A DNA stretch of 19,357 nucleotides from Gammaproteobacteria bacterium (GTDB taxonomy: Bacteria; Pseudomonadota; Gammaproteobacteria; Eutrophobiales; Eutrophobiaceae), in contig JAENIZ010000006.1 in NCBI GenBank assembly GCA_016844485.1, forward strand, positions 1-19,357, written 5' to 3'. The notes beneath the pieces are model-generated. The model ran no database searches. It had not been told where the DNA came from and saw only the letters and a list, made by a program, of their open reading frames with translations. The translations under genes were made by a program, and so were the position numbers. The first letter of the stretch is position 1; each line of letters opens with the position of its first letter. This document shows positions 13,755-19,357 of the stretch, piece after piece.

Positions 13755-14732
13755 ATGAACAGCCGCATCAATTTATTGCGCCTGATGTCCGATGGAAAAT
13801 TTCATTCAGGGGAAGAGCTTGGCAGAATGCTCTCGATCTCACGTACGGCCGTATGGAAAATGATCAGGTCTTTTCAGCGCTATGGTCTGGATGTTTATTC
13901 CATCAAGGGTAAGGGGCATCGTTTGTCTCGACCCATAGAGTTCCTTGAAAAGGACCATTTGTTATCTTGTATTGACCCTGAAGCTTCGGGGCTTATCCAT
14001 TCCATAACAATTCATACAGAGATTGATTCAACCAACCAGTATCTCCTGGAAAAATCTGACAGTCCTGAATTTCATGGTCATATCACCCTGGCTGAATTTC
14101 AGTCGTCAGGCCGTGGCCGGCGGGGCAATACCTGGATCTCGCCATTTGGGACGGGTATCTGTCTTTCTGTTGGCTGGCATTATGATCCCGCACCTGATCC
14201 CCTGACAGTAATTTCACTTGCAGCAGGTGTCGCGGTTATACGCGCATTGAAAGAATTCAATATTAATGATGCCGGCCTGAAATGGCCTAATGATGTTTTC
14301 TGGCGGGGACGTAAACTTGGCGGTACTTTACTTGAGATACGCTGTGAATCGGCGGGGCCCTGTAATATCGTGTTGGGAGTGGGGATCAATTTTTCTTTTC
14401 CAAAGTCCGAGATGGAAATGATCGACCAGCCATGGATTGATATAGCCGGCATCAAGCAACCATTACCGTCCCGTAATGCATTCACCGCCACATTAATCTC
14501 TGAGATAGTACGTATATTGGCCGGCTTTAATGAAAAAACGACCCCCGGGATCCTTGAAGAATGGCGACAATATGATTGCGTGAAAGGGCAACAGGTAACA
14601 CTACTCTTGCCTGAACAATCCGTCACGGGCATGTCTCTCGGGATTGACGATAATGGGTCATTACTCATGTCAATAAATGGCAAGGTAAGGCGGTTCGGCT
14701 CAGGCGAGATCAGTTTGAGGGTCCAACATTGA
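13755..14732 (+). CDS. birA: BirA, biotin-protein ligase and biotin operon repressor
   Basis: This 325-residue bifunctional protein activates biotin with ATP, transfers it to the biotin carrier domain of acetyl-CoA carboxylase, and represses bio genes when charged. The N-terminal helix-turn-helix (SGEELGRMLSISRTAVWKMI, 18-37) is present, so this is the repressor-type BirA. The catalytic core has TEIDSTNQYL (88-97), the adenylate loop GRGRRG (119-124), KWPNDVFW (176-183) and GRKLGGTLLE. A C-terminal SH3-like domain ends the protein. The ATG at 13755 is preferred to an upstream TTG (13728), since the family starts near MNSRINLL. It opens the birA-coaX-SPOR unit and overlaps coaX by 4 bases. Confidence 0.95.
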   Translation: MNSRINLLRLMSDGKFHSGEELGRMLSISRTAVWKMIRSFQRYGLDVYSIKGKGHRLSRPIEFLEKDHLLSCIDPEASGLIHSITIHTEIDSTNQYLLEKSDSPEFHGHITLAEFQSSGRGRRGNTWISPFGTGICLSVGWHYDPAPDPLTVISLAAGVAVIRALKEFNINDAGLKWPNDVFWRGRKLGGTLLEIRCESAGPCNIVLGVGINFSFPKSEMEMIDQPWIDIAGIKQPLPSRNAFTATLISEIVRILAGFNEKTTPGILEEWRQYDCVKGQQVTLLLPEQSVTGMSLGIDDNGSLLMSINGKVRRFGSGEISLRVQH

Positions 14733-15475
14733 ATCTGCTGGTTGATATCGGTAACAGCCGTATTAAATGGGCGCGGCATGATGCCGCCGGTATGTCAGCC
14801 CATCAAGCGGTGTTTTACGATAAATCCGATTTTACGGATTTACTTGATACGGGATGGAAAATCATATCCCCACCGGATCGTATTCTGGTATCCAATGTAG
14901 CCGGTAAAAATGTCGCGGCCAAACTCGCCCACTGGGCAACTAAACACTGGCAAATGAAACCGGAATTTGTCGAAGTGACAAATACTGCATATGGAGTAAA
15001 GAATGCGTATGCAGATATCAGTCAATTGGGTATCGATCGATGGCTGGCTGTAATCGCAACCTGGAATAAATATCACTCTGCAGCATGTATCGTTGATTGT
15101 GGCACTGCAATCACCATTGATGGACTGGGCGATACAGGCCAACATCTGGGTGGCCTGATTATTCCGGGCAGGGAGATAATGCAACAAGCGTTATTCCAAC
15201 AGACACATGCTATCTCTGAACCGGGGGACGTTACGGTCAATTCGGGTTTTGCCAACAATACAGCACAAGGCGTTGTAACCGGTTGTAGCATGGCCATTGC
15301 GGCCCTGATTGATCGAATAGTGCATGACATGTGCAGTGAATTTGATGAAAAATTAACATGTGTCATCACAGGTGGTGGTGCAGATGATATTATCAATCTG
15401 GTCTCGTATGAATTTGTTCATGAACCTCATCTGGTAATGCAGGGGCTGTCATTAATAGCCGGGGGAAATTCATGA
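14729..15475 (+). CDS. coaX: Type III pantothenate kinase
   Basis: This 248-residue enzyme phosphorylates pantothenate with ATP in the first step of coenzyme A synthesis. The N-terminal ATP-binding motif is LLVDIGNSRIKW (3-14) with D6. GIDRW (101-105), IVDCGTAITID (121-131) with catalytic D123 and HLGGLIIPG (139-147) are the family hallmarks. Type III enzymes are not inhibited by CoA and typically need a monovalent cation. The start is a TTG sharing TTGA with the birA stop, with GAGG (14717-14720) 8 bases upstream. It overlaps the next gene by ATGA, so the three genes are translationally coupled. It takes the place that coaA has beside birA in E. coli. Confidence 0.95.
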   Translation: MNLLVDIGNSRIKWARHDAAGMSAHQAVFYDKSDFTDLLDTGWKIISPPDRILVSNVAGKNVAAKLAHWATKHWQMKPEFVEVTNTAYGVKNAYADISQLGIDRWLAVIATWNKYHSAACIVDCGTAITIDGLGDTGQHLGGLIIPGREIMQQALFQQTHAISEPGDVTVNSGFANNTAQGVVTGCSMAIAALIDRIVHDMCSEFDEKLTCVITGGGADDIINLVSYEFVHEPHLVMQGLSLIAGGNS

Positions 15476-16329
15476 AGTGGGTTTTCATATTTTTATTATT
15501 GCTCAATCTCATATATTTCGGTTGGGAACTGGATCAACAAACCAGTATTGAAATAAGCAATGCTGTATCATCGTTTGTGGTACCTGCCGATGTTAAGAAG
15601 CTCGTCCTGTTACATGAATTGGCATCCCCACCCCCGTCCAAGCATTCACGTGAGGAAAGTAACGATGATGAAGTTAATGTGGAAAACATCACAACTGAAC
15701 CGGATCAGGAACCATCAAATGATCAAATTAACCCGCGGGCAGAATCAGATCAACCTGCAGTGAATGTCATGATCGAGGAAAAATTTACCCGGGAACTTGT
15801 TACCAGTTTGCCTGATATCAGTATCTCCGGTCTCCATGATGAAACGCAATCTGTCAGGGAATTATGTTTCTCGTATGGCCCTTTCCCGGACAATCTTCAA
15901 ACTAAAGAACTCATGGCGTGGTTTGAAGAGCGACAGATATCCGTGCAACAACGTTTGGAAACAGAGACAGAACATCAGTTATTCTGGATTTATCTGGCGC
16001 CCCAGGTTTCACGGGATAATGCCATGGCAGCGATCGAAGAATTAAAAAACAAAGGGATAAAAGACTACCGGCTGATTGAAACGGGTGACTTACAGAACGC
16101 TATTTCACTGGGCCTGTTTTCAACCCAGGCCTCGGTTAACAAGCGATTGAATGAATTGAAAAATAAGGGCTACCAGCCGATCGTCGTCCCTTATCGTGGT
16201 GGAAAAGCAATCTACTGGGTGGATGTTAAAGTCGCCGGCCAGCAAAGTGCGCTGACTGACATGTTCACTGATTTTCCGGCCAGATTTAATTCTGTCCCGG
16301 TAAAATGTGATGAAATTGCGTTGCTATAA
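15472..16329 (+). CDS. SPOR-domain inner-membrane protein
   Basis: A 285-residue bitopic protein. A single membrane helix (1-19, KWVFIFLLLLNLIYFGWEL) is followed by an acidic, low-complexity periplasmic linker (about 55-100, many E, D, N and P) and a C-terminal segment (about 120-275) with a SPOR-like half repeat: CFSYGPF, LFWIYLAPQVSRDNAMAAIEELKNKGIKDY, ISLGLFSTQASVNKRLNELKNKGYQPIVV, YWVDV. SPOR domains bind denuded glycan strands of septal peptidoglycan. SPOR proteins behind coaX are common in Gammaproteobacteria and resemble but are not FtsN. The ATG overlaps the coaX stop (ATGA). It is the last gene of the operon, and tRNA-Thr follows. Confidence 0.85.
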   Translation: MKWVFIFLLLLNLIYFGWELDQQTSIEISNAVSSFVVPADVKKLVLLHELASPPPSKHSREESNDDEVNVENITTEPDQEPSNDQINPRAESDQPAVNVMIEEKFTRELVTSLPDISISGLHDETQSVRELCFSYGPFPDNLQTKELMAWFEERQISVQQRLETETEHQLFWIYLAPQVSRDNAMAAIEELKNKGIKDYRLIETGDLQNAISLGLFSTQASVNKRLNELKNKGYQPIVVPYRGGKAIYWVDVKVAGQQSALTDMFTDFPARFNSVPVKCDEIALL

Positions 16330-16405
16330 GTTAGTCTCTAAAATACCGTGGTTTTCGCATTTAATATTACTGATTGTTAATTTTAAAGATTGTGCCGGGT
16401 TTAGG

Positions 16406-16479
16406 GCCCCGATAGTTAAATGGTATAACCGGTGATTTGTAATCACCTGTTGGGGGTTCGATTCCCTCTCGGGGCTCCA
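16406..16479 (+). tRNA. tRNA-Thr (anticodon UGU)
   Basis: A full 74-base cloverleaf with encoded CCA. The acceptor stem is GCCCCGA/TCGGGGC, the D arm GTTA-AATGGTA-TAAC, the anticodon arm GGTGA-TTTGTAA-TCACC, a 4-base variable loop TGTT, and the T arm GGGGG-TTCGATT-CCCTC with one G-U pair. The anticodon TGT reads ACA and ACG-type threonine codons. G1-C72 and C2-G71 match the known threonine acceptor identity. The discriminator base is T. It follows birA-coaX-SPOR, the same place as thrU (UGU) in E. coli, but no further tRNA genes or tuf follow. Confidence 0.96.
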
Positions 16480-16593
16480 TTTATTAAAACACACAAGTGT
16501 CTGAATAATGATGCGGCGCATACCTGTGATACAGAATCTCTGACTAAATCAAAGGTTCTTTAATTGATGGATAAAATGGGTGGCTGAAATACA

Positions 16594-17670
16594 ATGAGAA
16601 ATACTGGTAAGCTGATTTTATTAATTGCCTTATTCCTGTCAGTATCGTTGCAACCGGTTTCGGCCGACACAGAACTGAAACAGGCCCAATCATTAATTGC
16701 GCAGGGTGACCTGAAACAGGCCTTGGCCATCACGGATGCGGTTCTTGCTAAAGACAGCAAGAGTGTTGAAGCGCGGTTTATCAAGGGATTGATCTTGACC
16801 AAACTGAATGATCTTGCAAAGGCTGAGCAGGTATTTCTGGAGCTGACCACGGAACATCCGGATTTGCCGGAACCTTATAATAATCTCGCTGTTATTTATG
16901 CTGCCCAGGGGCAATATGACAAGGCTGAAGAGGCCCTGCAGCAAGCCATCAACACCCACCCCAGTTACGCCACTGCCCATGAAAATATTGGGGATATCTA
17001 TGCCAAGATGGCCAGTCAGGCCTATAACCAGGCACTGGAACTCGATCAAAACAATGAAACAGCGCGGGAAAAATTATCCCTGATCGGTGAATTGTTTTCA
17101 GTACCCACCCCCGCAGAAAAGGTTGAGGTAGTACAAAAAGAAACTACTGTGGAACCCGCACGGCGAACAACAGAAAATGTAGTCGCAGCAACTCCTGTAC
17201 CCGAACCCGCACCCGAGATAAAGCCTGTACAGGAATCCACATCAGAGATAAGACCTGTACCGGAGTCCACATCTGAGATAAAGCTTGTACCTGAGTCCGT
17301 GCCCGAGATAAAAGAAAATCAGGACGTGCAGATAAAGGAAACTATTATTAACACCGTCAATAACTGGGCGGATGCCTGGTCAAGGCAGGATGTGAATACC
17401 TATTTGTCTTATTATGCTGATGAATTTACACCCGCAGGCAACCTTTCCAGGGCGGCATGGGTGGAACAACGGCAGAGTCGTCTGCGTAATCCAAAATTCA
17501 TCAAGGTGAGTGTCATCAAGCCGGTAATATTGATGCATGGAAATGAACATGCACAGGTGAATTTCCTGCAAAGCTATAAGTCGGATACGTTGGATGACAC
17601 GATCAATAAGACGTTATTGATGCAAAAGCTGAATAATCAGTGGTTAATTATACAAGAACAGGTCAAATGA
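16594..17670 (+). CDS. Exported TPR protein with NTF2-like C-terminal domain
   Basis: A 358-residue periplasmic protein. The signal peptide (1-24) ends PVSAD. Tetratricopeptide repeats cover about 26-160, including ELPEPYNNLAVIYAAQGQYDKAEEALQQAI-like helices around 90-120. A Pro/Glu-rich linker follows, with four 10-residue repeats (201-240, consensus PVPESTSEIK). Residues 245-358 form a domain with NTF2/SnoaL-like pattern (NWADAWSRQDVNTYLSYYADEF) that resembles the C-terminal domain of the next gene's L,D-transpeptidase. That gene begins 16 bases after the stop, so the two should be co-transcribed and probably act together on the cell wall. TPR repeats suggest a scaffold role. No enzyme motif is present. 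Confidence 0.82.
   Translation: MRNTGKLILLIALFLSVSLQPVSADTELKQAQSLIAQGDLKQALAITDAVLAKDSKSVEARFIKGLILTKLNDLAKAEQVFLELTTEHPDLPEPYNNLAVIYAAQGQYDKAEEALQQAINTHPSYATAHENIGDIYAKMASQAYNQALELDQNNETAREKLSLIGELFSVPTPAEKVEVVQKETTVEPARRTTENVVAATPVPEPAPEIKPVQESTSEIRPVPESTSEIKLVPESVPEIKENQDVQIKETIINTVNNWADAWSRQDVNTYLSYYADEFTPAGNLSRAAWVEQRQSRLRNPKFIKVSVIKPVILMHGNEHAQVNFLQSYKSDTLDDTINKTLLMQKLNNQWLIIQEQVK
17194..17313 (+). repeat. Four tandem 30-bp repeats in the linker of the TPR protein
   Basis: Four in-frame units of 30 bp begin CCTGTACCC/CAG/CCG or CTTGTACCT and end GAGATAAAG/AGA/AAA. They encode decapeptides of the form PVPESTSEIK. Repeat length is a multiple of three, so copy number can change without breaking the frame. 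Confidence 0.85.
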
Positions 17671-17686
17671 GTTTATTATTGATTAG

Positions 17687-18910
17687 ATGATCAGGGTACC
17701 TATGGGGATTGTAAGGATCGTAATATCGATATTACTGGGGGTTTCTCCGGTATGGTTATCTGCGCATGATCTGGTATCGCAGGCAATCCCGGCAAGCAAT
17801 ATTGATCACCATTATGAAACCATGTTGATCAATGCCCTGGGAAATATCCGGGATAATCAGGTTGATCAAGCCCTCGCCGATCTCAAGCATCTCGTCAAGG
17901 TAAAACCGGATTTTAAACTGGCACAATTGATCTACGCTGATCTATTGCTTTCCCGTAGCCGGCCAATTACGGATTTTGGTAATTTTTCTGCGCTTCCCCA
18001 TGAATATATCTCGGCGTTAAGGGATGAGGCGCGCGCCCGCTGGCAACATCATCTTTCTCCCCCGGATGAGGACAAGATCCCGGAGTTTCTTGTGCAACTG
18101 AGCAATGAGCAGGAGTATGTTATTACGGTTGACCTGCACGCCTCCCGCCTGTACCTCTTCCAGAATCACAAAGGTACCCCGCGCCTGATAAGTGATTTTT
18201 ACGTCTCAATTGGCAAAAACGGCATCGGTAAATATGAAGAAGGTGACCAGAAGACACCGATTGGTGTTTATTTTGTGGGAGATTCTATCGATCCTGAGAT
18301 ATTGCCTGATTTTTATGGTGATGGCGCCTTCCCCATAGATTACCCGAATGTCTGGGACAGACGTCATAACCGTACTGGTTACGGCATCTGGCTGCACGGC
18401 ACACCCACCGACACCTACAGCAGGCCACCCCGCGCCAGTAATGGCTGTGTCATTCTCAGTAATCAGGATTTGAATACCCTGGCCCCCTATATGCAGGCAG
18501 GTAAAACACCGGTCCTGCTTGCAAATGAAATCAAATGGATTTCAACTGAAGCCTGGCAGGCAAGCCAGCAACAATATGTGCAGTTTATAGAACAGTGGCG
18601 CCGTGATTGGGAAAGCCGTGATGTCGAATCATATTTACGTCACTATGCAAAAGACTATTCCGGGCTTGGTAAGGATTACAAGAACTGGGTTGCATATAAA
18701 CGTCACGTCACCCCGTCAAAAGGTTTTATCAAGGTTAATATTTCAGATACCAGTATGTTCCTGTATCCGGGTGAACAGGGCTTGTTGGTTGTAACCTTTG
18801 ACCAGGATTACCAGAGTGATAACTTCCACAGGCGTTTTATAAAACGCCAGTATTGGCGGCGTGAACAGGATGGCAAGTGGAAGATTGTTTACGAAGGATC
18901 AGTATCTTAG
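17687..18910 (+). CDS. L,D-transpeptidase (YkuD) with NTF2-like C-terminal domain
   Basis: A 407-residue exported protein. The signal peptide covers about 1-26 (ILLGVSPVWLSAHD). Residues 40-120 hold a short helical region with a TPR-like run (NALGNIRDNQVDQALADLKHLV). The YkuD domain (about 143-282) has the catalytic motif YGIWLHG (232-238) and SNGCVILSN (251-259), with H237 and nucleophile C254. Such enzymes form 3-3 peptidoglycan cross-links or attach proteins to the wall. Residues 290-407 resemble the C-terminal domain of the TPR protein. An alternative start at 17702 has a better Shine-Dalgarno (AGGG) and still gives a signal peptide. The 3' end overlaps the convergent M14 gene by 4 bases. 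Confidence 0.92.
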   Translation: MIRVPMGIVRIVISILLGVSPVWLSAHDLVSQAIPASNIDHHYETMLINALGNIRDNQVDQALADLKHLVKVKPDFKLAQLIYADLLLSRSRPITDFGNFSALPHEYISALRDEARARWQHHLSPPDEDKIPEFLVQLSNEQEYVITVDLHASRLYLFQNHKGTPRLISDFYVSIGKNGIGKYEEGDQKTPIGVYFVGDSIDPEILPDFYGDGAFPIDYPNVWDRRHNRTGYGIWLHGTPTDTYSRPPRASNGCVILSNQDLNTLAPYMQAGKTPVLLANEIKWISTEAWQASQQQYVQFIEQWRRDWESRDVESYLRHYAKDYSGLGKDYKNWVAYKRHVTPSKGFIKVNISDTSMFLYPGEQGLLVVTFDQDYQSDNFHRRFIKRQYWRREQDGKWKIVYEGSVS

Positions 18911-19357
18911 GTTCGCTCTGCGCTCTGGGTACCTGCGGGAAGGTGCTTGGTCAGCCAGTTGATAAGATCTTTCCAGATATCATTTATCTCGTCCGGTTTT
19001 GGCATAATGCCTGAATAAGGCAATTCAACGGTTACGACCGGGATCTGTTTTTGAATCCCGGCATAGCGCCCAAGTGAGCCGGGGTAAGTCCCCAATAAAC
19101 TCAGGTATAGTCGACCCAGTTTGTACGGCCCGTCTTTGGGGCCATCGTAATCAACTACGCCATGTGGGGCATGAATGGTCACAATAACATCAGGTTTGAA
19201 TCTGTTGATTTCTTCCACCATCCACTGAGTCTCGGGTTCACTTAGTGCACTTTCACCAGGGTAGCGACGCGGGTCGCGATTGGTTTTTTCAACCCAGTAA
19301 TGCTCAGATTCTTCTTCCCAGTCCGGGGTCGGGAAATTCCGGTTGAGGTCCACACCG
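18907..19357 (-). CDS. M14 zinc carboxypeptidase, MpaA-like (partial, 5' end outside)
   Basis: The C-terminal ~150 residues of an M14-family peptidase; the gene begins beyond the right edge and its frame is open to 19357. The window's first residues read VDLNRNFPTPDW, the conserved NGVDLNRNFP block that carries substrate-binding residues. TIHAPHGVVDYDGP contains the third zinc-ligand histidine, and VTVELPYSG the catalytic glutamate. The size and motifs resemble MpaA, which cuts the gamma-D-Glu-meso-diaminopimelate bond of murein peptides. Its stop overlaps the stop of the L,D-transpeptidase gene by 4 bases (TTAG). Being convergent, it is not in that operon, but both act on peptidoglycan. A GTG at 19351-19353 is internal, not the start. 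Confidence 0.85.
   Translation of the reverse strand, partial: GVDLNRNFPTPDWEEESEHYWVEKTNRDPRRYPGESALSEPETQWMVEEINRFKPDVIVTIHAPHGVVDYDGPKDGPYKLGRLYLSLLGTYPGSLGRYAGIQKQIPVVTVELPYSGIMPKPDEINDIWKDLINWLTKHLPAGTQSAERT

Noticed and set aside
14180..14779. A 199-residue minus-strand frame opposite birA
   Set aside because: birA is certain on the plus strand; this is antisense noise.
17194..17313. CRISPR-like direct repeats
   Set aside because: The 30-bp units are contiguous without spacers and are in frame within a coding sequence.

Overview
The window is a piece of a gammaproteobacterial chromosome of moderate, slightly AT-leaning composition. Support for the lineage is the birA-coaX-SPOR-tRNA-Thr(UGU) order (E. 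coli has birA-coaA-thrU), a CysB whose effector-site threonines align position by position with the enterobacterial protein, GloB and YqgE/AlgH. No genus can be named from what is visible. There is no phage, IS element, CRISPR array or integrase; almost everything is housekeeping, sulfur-metabolism or envelope genes.

Layout. (1) 1-903: the 3' end of an rRNA operon on the plus strand: the last ~450 nt of 23S, a spacer, a 5S gene with an aberrant 5' half, a terminator, a palindrome-rich spacer, then a second copy of the 5S 3' tail plus terminator. (2) 975-3952: minus-strand gloB and a TylF-type methyltransferase, a plus-strand FmdB-like small protein, and a minus-strand exported metallo-beta-lactamase-fold hydrolase of the SoxH/quinoprotein-relay type. 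(3) 3953-4580: a gene-free AT-rich stretch with a perfect palindrome, then a DUF465/YdcH small protein and a strong bidirectional terminator. (4) 4686-7718: a sulfur block, with a TauE/SafE exporter divergent from cysB, then convergent cysH (Fe-S type APS/PAPS reductase) followed by a CxxC thioredoxin-fold protein. (5) 7853-10831, minus strand: an FHA-domain protein whose last strands appear frameshifted, preceded by a perfect CRP-type site; a YqgE/AlgH protein with an export signal; and a lipoprotein metallopeptidase. (6) 10934-16329, plus strand: 3-mercaptopyruvate sulfurtransferase, a VWA-TM-FHA membrane protein, then the tightly coupled birA-coaX-SPOR operon. (7) 16406-16479: tRNA-Thr(UGU). 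(8) 16594-19357: a TPR protein and an L,D-transpeptidase sharing a homologous C-terminal domain, meeting tail to tail with a partial M14 (MpaA-like) peptidase.

How the genes fit together. CysH, its CxxC neighbour, CysB and the TauE/SafE exporter suit assimilatory sulfate reduction and disposal of excess sulfite or sulfonate; SseA also handles sulfane sulfur but is not linked in an operon. The end of the window is peptidoglycan-centred: SPOR protein, L,D-transpeptidase, its TPR partner and an M14 peptidase. The least familiar material is the pair of FHA proteins. One spans the membrane with a periplasmic VWA domain and a cytoplasmic tail carrying seven T-[IV] motifs, most in acidic context, that look like phospho-threonine targets; no kinase or phosphatase lies in the window.
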